From contig CAIRDL010000287.1 of NCBI GenBank assembly GCA_903877345.1, forward strand, positions 1 through 7,196: a stretch of DNA of 7,196 bases, written 5' to 3'. A model generated the notes under the pieces. That model did not search any database. It was given only the letters and a program-made list of their open reading frames with translations, and had not been told where the DNA came from. The DNA is from an uncultured Oscillochloris sp. (GTDB lineage Bacteria; Chloroflexota; Chloroflexia; Chloroflexales; Chloroflexaceae). Position 1 is the stretch's first letter. Each line of letters starts with the position of its first letter. The translations under genes were made by a program, and so were the position numbers. Shown here piece after piece: positions 1-6,260 of this stretch.

Positions 1-465
1 GCCGAAATTGTGATTGATTTTTACGATCTGCTGAAGAGCCGCACCCAAGGGTATGCCACACTTGATTATGCGCTCGCTGGCTACCAAGCAGCCGATCTGG
101 TCAAACTGGATGTGCTGGTCAACCAAAGCTCCGTTGACGCGCTTTCGCTGATCGCGCACCGCGACTTTGCCTATCAGCGCGGGCGCGACTTGGTGGAGCG
201 CTTGCGGAAACTCATTCCGCGCCAGATGTTTGAGGTGCCGATTCAGGCTGCGATTGGCAGCAAGGTGATTGCCCGCGAAACGGTACGCGCCATGCGGAAG
301 GACGTCCTCGCCAAATGCTACGGCGGCGACATCTCGCGCAAGCGTAAGCTCCTCGACAAGCAAAAAGAGGGCAAGCGCCGCATGAAGATGGTCGGCAACG
401 TGGAGATTCCCCAAGAGGCGTTTATGGCGATTCTTTCGTTGGGCGAAACGAGTAACGACGACTGA
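1..465 (+). CDS. lepA: Elongation factor 4 (LepA), C-terminal part, 5' end outside window
   Basis: This is the last 154 residues of LepA (EF4), a ribosome-associated GTPase that acts on translating 70S ribosomes in the cytoplasm. The reading frame is open from base 1 (Ala-Glu-Ile-Val...), so the gene begins upstream; the GTG at 10 is an internal valine, not a start. The segment holds the end of the EF-G-V-like domain (FYDLLKSRTQGYATLDY) and the LepA-specific C-terminal domain. That domain shows its hallmark lysine/arginine-rich stretch around residues 104-130 of the fragment (AKCYGGDISRKRKLL, then KQKEGKRRMK) and the IPQEAF motif near the end. The TGA stop is at 463-465. The GTPase domain cannot be seen here. 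Identification is near certain because this C-terminal signature is very conserved and unique to LepA. The next gene starts 54 bases downstream on the same strand and may be cotranscribed. Confidence 0.97.
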   Translation, partial: AEIVIDFYDLLKSRTQGYATLDYALAGYQAADLVKLDVLVNQSSVDALSLIAHRDFAYQRGRDLVERLRKLIPRQMFEVPIQAAIGSKVIARETVRAMRKDVLAKCYGGDISRKRKLLDKQKEGKRRMKMVGNVEIPQEAFMAILSLGETSNDD

Positions 466-498
466 TAGCCGATAACCGATAGCCGTCAGCCATTAGCC
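464..498. repeat. Five-copy imperfect heptamer tandem repeat (GATAGCC)
   Basis: Five consecutive 7-base units with consensus GATAGCC start inside the lepA stop codon and fill most of the gap to the next gene. Units 1 and 3 are perfect, unit 2 has one change (GATAACC), and units 4 and 5 have two changes each (GTCAGCC, ATTAGCC). Heptanucleotide short tandem repeats between genes are known from filamentous cyanobacteria; the function here is unknown. The last unit ends just before the ribosome binding site of the isomerase gene. Confidence 0.7.
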
Positions 499-519
499 GC
501 ATTCAGGAGTTTTTTCGTC

Positions 520-1443
520 ATGAAGCGCTTCTTTCCGCTGCTGATCGTCGTCCTGTTCTTCACCGCCTGCGCGAGTACCGAGAACGGTCAGGCGCTGTTG
601 GGTGCCCCCGACAGCCCGGTGATCTTCAGTCTCGATGGCGAGCGCGTGACCGCCGCTGATTTTGCCACCCGGCTTGAGCGTGACATCGGGGCGAACATCG
701 CCAACCTCATCGCGCAGGGCAGTTCCCCCGCCGAGATTGAGCAAATGGCGGCGCAGGATAACATTCGCGGCCAGATTTTCGACCAGATGATCCAGGACGC
801 CCTGCTCACCCGCTATGCCCGCCAACACGGCATTGGCGCTGACCCTACGGCTGTGGACAGCGCAATCTTGACGACGATGGCCCCAGCGCAGGACAGCCCG
901 TTTGTGATTACGGCGGCCAATCGGGTACGCGCCGCCCGTAGCCAACAGGCCATTGAGGTTATCGTCCGTACTATACGCACCAACATGGCGCACGTGCGCC
1001 ACATTTTGGTCGCCGACGAGGCCACGGCCACGCAGGTGCTGGCGGAACTGTCGGCGGGCGGTGACTTCGCCACGCTTGCCCGCACCCGTTCCCTCGACCC
1101 CATTGCGGCGGCGAAGGGTGGCGATTTGGGGTGGCTGCCGCAGGGTAGTGCCTTTGGCCCCGAGTTCGACAAGGTTGTATTTGAGGCTCCGCTCAACACG
1201 CCCACGCAAGTCAGCGGGGCGAACGGGGTGCATGTGGTGGTGGTGCTTGAGCGCCAAGACGACCGGGCGTTCGAGAATATCGAGCAACTCCGCAATAGCC
1301 CCAATGCCCAACAGTTCTACCAGCAGAGTTTCGTCCCCTGGTATGCCAAGTTGCGCGCCCAGGCTGAGCAGAGCCGTGAGCTTCAGGTTGCGCCCAATTT
1401 CGACCCGAATACGGTGCCGCTGCCCTTCCCGCCGGGGACGTGA
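520..1443 (+). CDS. Parvulin-type peptidyl-prolyl cis-trans isomerase lipoprotein (PrsA/SurA-like)
   Basis: This 307-residue protein probably helps exported proteins fold outside the cytoplasmic membrane by isomerising X-Pro bonds. Residues 1-17 form a lipoprotein signal: Lys-Arg, a hydrophobic core, then FFTAC with Cys17 as the lipidation site. The -3 residue is Phe rather than the usual Leu, so the lipobox is slightly atypical. Residues about 32-110 resemble the SurA N-terminal chaperone domain (SLDGERVTAADFATRL). The parvulin (rotamase) domain spans about 157-246, with AHVRHIL at 157-163, GGDLGW at 200-205, the FGPEF and VVFEAP blocks, and the closing GVHVVVVLE with His238. The C-terminus is proline-rich (LPFPPG). 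A good Shine-Dalgarno AGGAG at 505-509 lies 10 bases before the ATG and supports this start. The gene follows lepA by 54 bases with no clear terminator, so readthrough is plausible. The family is sure; the client proteins are unknown. Confidence 0.95.
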   Translation: MKRFFPLLIVVLFFTACASTENGQALLGAPDSPVIFSLDGERVTAADFATRLERDIGANIANLIAQGSSPAEIEQMAAQDNIRGQIFDQMIQDALLTRYARQHGIGADPTAVDSAILTTMAPAQDSPFVITAANRVRAARSQQAIEVIVRTIRTNMAHVRHILVADEATATQVLAELSAGGDFATLARTRSLDPIAAAKGGDLGWLPQGSAFGPEFDKVVFEAPLNTPTQVSGANGVHVVVVLERQDDRAFENIEQLRNSPNAQQFYQQSFVPWYAKLRAQAEQSRELQVAPNFDPNTVPLPFPPGT

Positions 1444-1455
1444 GGCAGGGTTGGG

Positions 1456-1488
1456 GCTTAGAGTGCTATACTTGCGCCGCTGCTAAGC
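1456..1488. repeat. Small inverted repeat bracketing a putative promoter
   Basis: GCTTAG at 1456-1461 and CTAAGC at 1483-1488 form a 6-base inverted repeat with a 21-base interior that contains the candidate extended -10 element. It could be an operator or a weak hairpin. No T-run follows, so it is not a convincing terminator for the isomerase gene. Confidence 0.35.
1464..1472 (+). promoter_or_regulatory. Putative extended -10 promoter for the 1519 methyltransferase gene
   Basis: TGCTATACT matches the TGnTATAAT extended -10 consensus (hexamer TATACT at 1467-1472). No good -35 hexamer sits about 17 bases upstream; TTGGGG at 1451 is too close. The predicted transcript would start near 1479, giving a leader of about 40 bases before the ATG at 1519. 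The call rests on one motif and is tentative. Confidence 0.35.
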
Positions 1489-1518
1489 ATTGGAAAAGCA
1501 TGGTCACGTGGAGATCAC

Positions 1519-2274
1519 ATGAGTTCGCAACCCTTTTTATCCTGGCGACAACCGGGCTATGACCTTTTGAGCGGGCGAGGGATCGAGATCGGCGCGTTTG
1601 AGCATCCGGCTCGCCTCCCTGCCAGTTGCCGCGTCGCTTATTGCGATGCGATCACACCCGAGGAAGCACAGAAGTTGTTTCCAGAGATTTCCACCGCCAG
1701 CTTTAAAAAAATTGACCACCTCGTCAACCTGAACACGGGAAGGCTCCATCCCTTCCGCAACGCAAGCCTCGACTTTGTGATCTTCAACCATGTGATTGAA
1801 CATCTGGTGAACCCGATCCGTGCGCTCAAGGAGGTGCTGCGCGTGCTGCGCCCAGGCGGTATGCTGGTGGTTGGTGCGCCTGACCGCGACTACACCTTTG
1901 ATCGCCATCGCCCGCTGACCGCCTTTGCCCATCTCTACAACGATTATGTGAACAACGTCACCAGTGCGAGTCCGGAAGAGTATCTCGATATTGCGCGCTA
2001 TATCTTCCCAGAATATATGACCCTACCGCTGGACGACCTGCGCGCTCACTTGTTGAATTGGCAGAGTCGGCGTGAACATCTGCATGTCTGGACATCTGTC
2101 AGCTTCCGCGACTTTCTGGATTCCAGCTTCGACCTCTTTGGTGAACGGCCTCAACTGGTCTACGAGGCAGGTGGCACACAGACCGCCTTCGAGTACTTTG
2201 GGGTCTGGCGACGCGACCACCCACGTGGGGTGCGGGGCGTCTTCTCACGCCTGCGGCATCGCTCCCGTCCCTAA
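1519..2274 (+). CDS. Class I SAM-dependent methyltransferase (Methyltransf_11-like), likely glycan-associated
   Basis: This 251-residue protein is probably a cytoplasmic S-adenosylmethionine-dependent methyltransferase. The SAM-binding loop is the GIEIGAFEHP segment at 21-30, a variant of motif I common in methyltransferases of polysaccharide clusters. The YCDA segment at 41-44 follows the second strand. The diagnostic stretch SLDFVIFNHVIEHL (83-96) and the following VLRVLRPGGMLVVGAPD (106-122) give motifs II and III of the Methyltransf_11 type. The C-terminal half (about 123-251) is less conserved, with aromatic and acidic residues, and ends in a basic tail (RLRHRSRP). A Shine-Dalgarno GGAG at 1510-1513 lies 5 bases before the ATG. 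The substrate is unknown; the neighbouring glycosyltransferase suggests a sugar or a lipid-linked saccharide. The stop codon overlaps that of the convergent gene by 4 bases (2271-2274). Confidence 0.93.
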   Translation: MSSQPFLSWRQPGYDLLSGRGIEIGAFEHPARLPASCRVAYCDAITPEEAQKLFPEISTASFKKIDHLVNLNTGRLHPFRNASLDFVIFNHVIEHLVNPIRALKEVLRVLRPGGMLVVGAPDRDYTFDRHRPLTAFAHLYNDYVNNVTSASPEEYLDIARYIFPEYMTLPLDDLRAHLLNWQSRREHLHVWTSVSFRDFLDSSFDLFGERPQLVYEAGGTQTAFEYFGVWRRDHPRGVRGVFSRLRHRSRP

Positions 2275-4787
2275 ACTCGACCACGCCGTCTGCGCCCAAC
2301 CCAGCGGAGGAGCCGCATCACGCGACCAGCCTCAAGGCGCCGCACCAGATTCTCCAGATAGGCGATGTGGGCGTTCTTCTCCGCAATCACGGCATCAAGT
2401 TTGGCCTCGCGGCTCGGCTGCATTGGGGCTACCGCCGCCGTCAGATGCACTCGGTCGGGGGCGTAACGCGGGTTGGAACAGAAGGCAACGAGCGGCGCAA
2501 GGGCGCGTTCCCAGGTGAAATCAGCCTGCACAGCGGCAAAGGCGGCGGCGTAGCGGTCACGGGGGCACGGCTCACTCGTTAGCGCGAGCAGCGCTTGGGC
2601 AAAACTGGCCGCGTCGCCAATCGGCACCGCGTAGCCCAACCCGTGCTGCGCCACCGTGTCGGCCAGCGTATCGCCCGTCGCAACCACCATCGGCATCCCC
2701 GCCCAGATGCAGTCCAACAGGCGCGTGCGGAAGGCGAAACGGGTCTCAATGTGGGCCAGGTGGGCGCTTACGCCGATGTCGGCTTCGAGCAGATAGCTTG
2801 ACCGTTCGGCGTAGGGTACCCAACGGTCGTTAAAGAAGACGGTCTGGCCATACACCCCCAAGCGCTGCGCCAGTGCCACGGCCCGCGCATGCATCGCCAT
2901 CTCAGGCACATCAGCCGGGTTCGGGTGGCGATAGCCCAGGAAGAAGAGCTTCAGCTTGGGCCGTTGCGCCCGCACGAGGCTCATCGCCATGATCACCGTC
3001 AGCGGGTCGAGCCAGTCCCAAATCCCGCCACCCCAGAGAAGGACGGTGTCGTCCGTAGCGATTCCCGGCACCACGCCTTTTAACACCTGCTGCGTATGCA
3101 CCGGCGGTGTCGCCGCGCTGCCAAAAGGCACCACGCTGATTAGCGAGCGGAAGGTCGGATCGTCGCGGTAGCCATCGGGGACAATGCGCCCCAAACTGGT
3201 CAGCATGCCGAGCCAGAAATCGCGCTGGCGCTCGCTGGCACAGAGGAAGAAGTCGCCCACCTGGAGTTGTTGCACCAGTGACGAGAGGTTGTCGCTTGCC
3301 AAACTCCGCCCGTGTTCGGCGGTCTCTTGGGCGAAGAGTTCGAGTCCTTCCAGATAATAGGGGTCGTACAGATCAACCACCAGAATCTTTTTCAACCCAG
3401 CGAGCACGGGGTAGCGGCGCAGCGTGTAGCCTTGGAAGATCACAATCTCGGCCTGCGTGGCGAGTTGTCCGACGAGGGCCGCGTCCTCTCGCGCAAAGGC
3501 GATGGTTTGGACATCCGGCAAGGTGAGGTCGGCCCGCTCAGGGGCGGCAAGCGTCACATGGCATGTCGCGCTGAGTCCACGGGCCAATTCGACTGCACGG
3601 ATGCCTACGCCTGCCAAGTTCTCCGACAACGGATCACTACTGATAATCAAGACACGGTGCAGACGAGTTTCTGCCAGCATAGTTCGTACCCCTAGGGCTT
3701 CCAAGATGGTTTGCGTGATCAGCGGACGCGGTTCATGTTGATAATGCAGCCCGAAGGGACACAACAGCAGCGGAAAGATCGCGCTATCGGGGCGCACCCG
3801 GCGGGACTGAATTTGTTGGCGTTTTTGCCAAAGGTGGGGAAAGTCGTCAATGACATCCTTCATCGCGGCAATCGGGCTGAGGGCGAGGCGCGGCACGAGT
3901 TGCTCTTGCACCTCAGGTGGTTGGGGACCGCCACGAGCGAAATCGAAGGTGTCCCAAGCTATTTCGCCGCTGGTATGGCCCAGGATGCGCTGAAACAGCA
4001 GCAGCAGCGACGAGCTAAGCACGCGGTTGAGGTTTGCCTCATCGTAATTCTTGATAATGGTCAGCAGGGCGTTGCGTTCGAGGAGCTTATTGAGTTGGTA
4101 GGGCTGCAAGCGGCGCGACGTACCGTGGTGGCGGTGGTACATAATGGCCGACGGGGTAATGACCACCCGGTAGCCCAACACCCACAGCCGCCAGCCAAAA
4201 TCCACATCTTCGTAGTAAGCGAAATAATCCTCATCAAAGCCCCCGACCGCCAGGAAGATCGCTCGGTCAACCAACAGTGCGCCGCCACAGGCGAAGAGCG
4301 CCTCGTGGTCGCCTAAGGCGACAGTGTTAATGGGGAAGCCGTGGTAGAACTGGTAGCCGAAGCCATAGAAACTGGCCCCGCTACTGATAAAGTCAATGTG
4401 CTTGCCCTCCCAATCCAGGATCTGTGACCCGACGCAGGCCACGCCCTGAGCGCTGCCAGCCTCTAGGGTGCTGACCATCGCCGTGATCCAGCCTGGGTCG
4501 GCGTGGGTGTCATTGTTGATCAGGGCCAGATAGCGTCCGGTGGCAGCCACCGCGCCTTGGTTGACCGCCGGGGCAAAGCCGACATTGGTCGCGTTCGTTA
4601 TCACCCGCACGGTCGGAAAGCGCTCGTGCATCAGTTCAAGCGAACCGTCATCCGAGGCATTATCAATCAGAATGAACTCAACCAAGTCAGCGGGGTAGGT
4701 TTGCGCCAAGAGCGACTGGAAACAGGGTTCCAGATGGGGGCGGCCATTCAGGTTGATCACAATAACCGAGACGCTTGCAGATGGCAT
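2271..4787 (-). CDS. Bifunctional glycosyltransferase: N-terminal GT2, C-terminal GT4-like, with coiled tail
   Basis: This 838-residue protein combines two glycosyltransferases and probably adds two sugars in succession to a surface polysaccharide or its lipid-linked precursor on the cytoplasmic face. Residues 5-270 are a GT2 (GT-A) domain: VSVIVINLNG, the nucleotide-binding IDNASDDGS (41-49), the DXD-equivalent NNDT (91-94), the catalytic-base region YYEDVDFGWR (191-200), and the late metal-site HRHHGTS (218-224). Residues about 271-375 form a linker. Residues about 378-770 are a GT-B domain: the glycine loop LAGVGIRAVELARGL (391-405), VVPFG (552-556), LLWGGGIWDWLDP (583-595), and the nucleotide-sugar site HIETRFAFRTRLLDCIWAG (679-697). 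The second Glu of the usual GT4 EX7E motif is not present at the expected spacing (Glu681 is followed by Arg689). Residues 791-838 are a proline-free helical tail ending in a very basic segment. The ATG is the first after an in-frame TAG at 4809-4811; no strong Shine-Dalgarno is visible. The sugar specificities cannot be told. Confidence 0.95.
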   Translation of the reverse strand: MPSASVSVIVINLNGRPHLEPCFQSLLAQTYPADLVEFILIDNASDDGSLELMHERFPTVRVITNATNVGFAPAVNQGAVAATGRYLALINNDTHADPGWITAMVSTLEAGSAQGVACVGSQILDWEGKHIDFISSGASFYGFGYQFYHGFPINTVALGDHEALFACGGALLVDRAIFLAVGGFDEDYFAYYEDVDFGWRLWVLGYRVVITPSAIMYHRHHGTSRRLQPYQLNKLLERNALLTIIKNYDEANLNRVLSSSLLLLFQRILGHTSGEIAWDTFDFARGGPQPPEVQEQLVPRLALSPIAAMKDVIDDFPHLWQKRQQIQSRRVRPDSAIFPLLLCPFGLHYQHEPRPLITQTILEALGVRTMLAETRLHRVLIISSDPLSENLAGVGIRAVELARGLSATCHVTLAAPERADLTLPDVQTIAFAREDAALVGQLATQAEIVIFQGYTLRRYPVLAGLKKILVVDLYDPYYLEGLELFAQETAEHGRSLASDNLSSLVQQLQVGDFFLCASERQRDFWLGMLTSLGRIVPDGYRDDPTFRSLISVVPFGSAATPPVHTQQVLKGVVPGIATDDTVLLWGGGIWDWLDPLTVIMAMSLVRAQRPKLKLFFLGYRHPNPADVPEMAMHARAVALAQRLGVYGQTVFFNDRWVPYAERSSYLLEADIGVSAHLAHIETRFAFRTRLLDCIWAGMPMVVATGDTLADTVAQHGLGYAVPIGDAASFAQALLALTSEPCPRDRYAAAFAAVQADFTWERALAPLVAFCSNPRYAPDRVHLTAAVAPMQPSREAKLDAVIAEKNAHIAYLENLVRRLEAGRVMRLLRWVGRRRRGRV
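2274..2378 (-). other. Shared C-terminal helical module, copy in the glycosyltransferase fusion
   Basis: Residues 804-838 of the glycosyltransferase fusion carry KxAHI, then after a fixed interval LEAGR (818-822), MRLLRWV (824-830) and a run of arginines. The same pattern in the same register ends the methyltransferase encoded at 4995-6032. At the DNA level the two copies share an identical 16-base block (2322-2337 and 5052-5067) and about 25 of 30 bases across 2311-2340 against 5041-5070. Confidence 0.75.
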
Positions 4788-4994
4788 CAGCAGGTTCTTT
4801 TCGGTAATCTAGGCTTAGTCTGCGCTACAGGGAAGCCTGGTAGCAATCGGGGATGGCCTAAGGGAAGCGGAAATGCTTAATCATCCAGGTCGGGCAAATG
4901 ATCCGTGATGCGTGATCCGTGACCGGGCTGCACCCTGACCAATCGCGGATCACGGATCACGGATCAGATGGGATGTTTTAAATCTTCCGCTTGC
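4788..4994. other. Intergenic region between methyltransferase and glycosyltransferase genes
   Basis: This 207-base gap separates two minus-strand genes and is mostly occupied by the long inverted repeat described separately. On the minus strand, just upstream of the glycosyltransferase ATG, only weak promoter-like hexamers can be seen (for example TAGATT ending near 4806), with no convincing -35 box. No open reading frame in the gap looks coding. Confidence 0.6.
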
Positions 4995-5000
4995 CTAAGG
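4857..5000. repeat. Long imperfect inverted repeat (palindromic element), about 144 bases
   Basis: The arms are 4857-4922 and 4943-5000, around a 20-base loop. The outer ends pair as CCTwAGGsAAGCGGAA (4857-4872 against the complement of 4985-5000, 14 of 16). A middle TTAA..CATCC block also matches after small indels. The inner arms 4899-4922 and 4943-4966 match at 22 of 24 positions. The inner arms are themselves built of 7-base units (GATCCGT; GATCACG on the other side). The right end overlaps the stop codon of the methyltransferase gene (TAG at 4995-4997). It could act as an mRNA 3' hairpin or attenuator between the two genes, or be a MITE/REP-like mobile palindrome. Only short T-runs follow it on the minus strand, so it is not a classical Rho-independent terminator. 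Confidence 0.75.
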
Positions 5001-6032
5001 CTTGGTGCGTCCAGATCGCCAACGTTCCACAAAGCGCAGCACGCGCATCAAGCGACCAGCCTCAAGGTTCTCGACCGCGCCTTTCAGTGCATTAATATGG
5101 GCAATCTTGCGGGTGAGATCGGCCTCAAGGCGACCAACATACACCTTAAGTTCTTGCTCAATGTGCGTGGTGAGTTCCTTTTCGCGCTGCTTCGCCGTGA
5201 GCGTGTGTCTGTGTAATTCGTCATGGTAGATCTGAATGGTCTGCTGTTGCATTTGGAGCGTTTGCTGGTGCGCCGCCAACTGGAGTTGTTGCGCCGCCAA
5301 CTGGAACTGAAGTTCCGCCTGTGTAGCGTGCAAGCTCTGGATCACTGCCGCTGCCGCTTCGAGTTGCTTGCGCTGCTCGAGGGCCAGTTCGCGCAAATCG
5401 GTATTGGCCTTCCACAGCTCCCAGAAGCGGCGTTCGTAGTTCCGCACCACCCGGTGCTGAGGTTCGGTACTGCGGCGGAAGCGGATCGCCCAAGGGGTGA
5501 GAAAGCTCGCGTCGAAGTCTACATCGCGGACAAAACCCTGGCGGGCGAATAGGTCGGCCCAGTACTCAACCGGGTGGACGTTGAAGTGGGTTGCCTCCTT
5601 AAAATCGAGGGGCGAGGAAGAAAAGAGCACATCGTCGGTGTGGGCACAGAAGTTTACCACCGCACGCTCGGCTTCCTCGCAGGATATATGTTCAAGCACC
5701 TCGATACAGACGATTAGGTCGTAGCGCCGCCCAAAGGGTTCGGCCACCGAGCCAACGCGCACGTAGGGCCGTACCGCTTCGGGGGCGTTGGTGATAGCGA
5801 ACTCAGAGATGTCAAGTCCCTCGGCTTCAACTTCACGTAGCCGCAGTTGCTCAACGAGAAGGCCGAGGGCACAACCGGCATCGAGGACACTCTGGGGGTC
5901 AATGGTTGTCACAATCCCGTCGGCGATCCGGCCAAAGAAGGTCGTCCAGTGTTCATCGCGCCGGTACGGCAAGCCGCAGCCCGTCGCATAATAAAATTCA
6001 TCGTAGAGTTCCTGCGGATCCGGCTTCGCCAT
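4995..6032 (-). CDS. Class I SAM-dependent methyltransferase with long C-terminal coiled coil
   Basis: This 345-residue protein has an N-terminal methyltransferase and a long helical tail. Residues 1-45 carry the leader typical of this family (ELYDEFYYATGCG, YRRDEHW). The SAM site is VLDAGCALGLLVEQL (49-63), followed by GLDISEFAI (72-80), GSVAEPF (94-100) and YDLIVCIEVLEHIS (104-117). The catalytic domain ends near 185. From 192 to 344 there is no proline, and from about 205 to 325 the sequence reads as a glutamine-rich coiled coil, including a duplicated heptad (QFQLAAQ, QLQLAAH). The end (309-345) is the KxAHI...LEAGR, MRVLRFV module also found at the end of the neighbouring glycosyltransferase. 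The start is fixed by an in-frame TGA at 6045-6047 and a Shine-Dalgarno at 6041-6046. It lies upstream of the glycosyltransferase on the same strand, 207 bases apart. It probably methylates a glycan; the coiled coil may scaffold a complex or measure chain length, which is inference. Confidence 0.95.
   Translation of the reverse strand: MAKPDPQELYDEFYYATGCGLPYRRDEHWTTFFGRIADGIVTTIDPQSVLDAGCALGLLVEQLRLREVEAEGLDISEFAITNAPEAVRPYVRVGSVAEPFGRRYDLIVCIEVLEHISCEEAERAVVNFCAHTDDVLFSSSPLDFKEATHFNVHPVEYWADLFARQGFVRDVDFDASFLTPWAIRFRRSTEPQHRVVRNYERRFWELWKANTDLRELALEQRKQLEAAAAVIQSLHATQAELQFQLAAQQLQLAAHQQTLQMQQQTIQIYHDELHRHTLTAKQREKELTTHIEQELKVYVGRLEADLTRKIAHINALKGAVENLEAGRLMRVLRFVERWRSGRTKP
4998..5108 (-). 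other. Shared C-terminal helical module, copy in the coiled-coil methyltransferase
   Basis: Residues 309-345 of the methyltransferase: KxAHI at 309-313, LEAGR at 323-327, MRVLRFV at 329-335, then the basic end RWRSGRTKP. The spacing from the His of KxAHI to the Leu of LEAGR is 11 residues, the same as in the glycosyltransferase copy (His807 to Leu818). Confidence 0.75.
5269..5310 (-). repeat. 21-base tandem duplication encoding a coiled-coil heptad
   Basis: Two adjacent 21-base units (5269-5289 and 5290-5310) share their first 16 bases and encode consecutive Leu-Ala-Ala-Gln/His heptads in the methyltransferase coiled coil. The 21-base unit equals exactly one heptad, so the coil can grow or shrink in register. 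Confidence 0.75.
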
Positions 6033-6040
6033 AACGAGAT

Positions 6041-6046
6041 TCCTTC
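6041..6046 (-). promoter_or_regulatory. Ribosome binding site of the coiled-coil methyltransferase gene
   Basis: Read on the minus strand this is GAAGGA, 8 bases from the ATG at 6030-6032. Together with the in-frame TGA at 6045-6047, which overlaps it, it leaves this ATG as the only reasonable start. Confidence 0.75.
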
Positions 6047-6076
6047 AACTAGCTTGGGCGTCTCAGCGCCATGCAC

Positions 6077-6096
6077 CGGAAGGCGTAACCCTTCCG
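6077..6096. other. Small perfect hairpin upstream of the methyltransferase gene
   Basis: CGGAAGG (6077-6083) and CCTTCCG (6090-6096) form a perfect 7-base stem with a 6-base loop, 45 bases upstream of the methyltransferase start. It would lie in that gene's leader if the transcript begins farther upstream. No T-run adjoins it. It may be an operator, a leader structure, or chance. Confidence 0.3.
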
Positions 6097-6260
6097 TAGC
6101 CCGTATGGGCGCGGTTGCTCTGCATGAGCAGGCGCGAGGCGATCATGGGTGACGTGGCGGTGGCTACAACTCGGGGAGCATTGACCGACGGGAGGGTTGT
6201 GGGCGGCATGACAGAGGCTTGATCCCCAGCGCTCAACAGGCTCGACCGTCTGCCCCAGAG

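Noticed and set aside
10..12. GTG as start of a short 151-codon gene
   Set aside because: The frame is open to the window edge and the sequence is internal to LepA, so the codon is an ordinary valine.
493..1311. Long minus-strand open frame of 272 codons opposite the isomerase gene
   Set aside because: It is a shadow: low-complexity Arg/His/Gly-rich translation, no recognisable domain, and the plus strand carries a clear parvulin lipoprotein with a ribosome binding site.
953..1486. Plus-strand frame of 177 codons inside the isomerase gene
   Set aside because: Arg- and Pro-rich translation typical of an off-frame reading of GC-rich DNA; it overlaps the real gene throughout.
3711..4316. Plus-strand frame of 201 codons opposite the glycosyltransferase
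   Set aside because: No domain pattern; it lies antisense to the conserved GT2 region, whose motifs are unmistakable.
4899..4966. CRISPR-like repeat array
   Set aside because: The repeated units are 7 bases and directly adjacent, arranged as an inverted pair with no spacers.
4857..5000. Classical Rho-independent terminator
   Set aside because: The stem is long enough, but on the minus strand it is followed only by TTT and mixed sequence, not a T-run.
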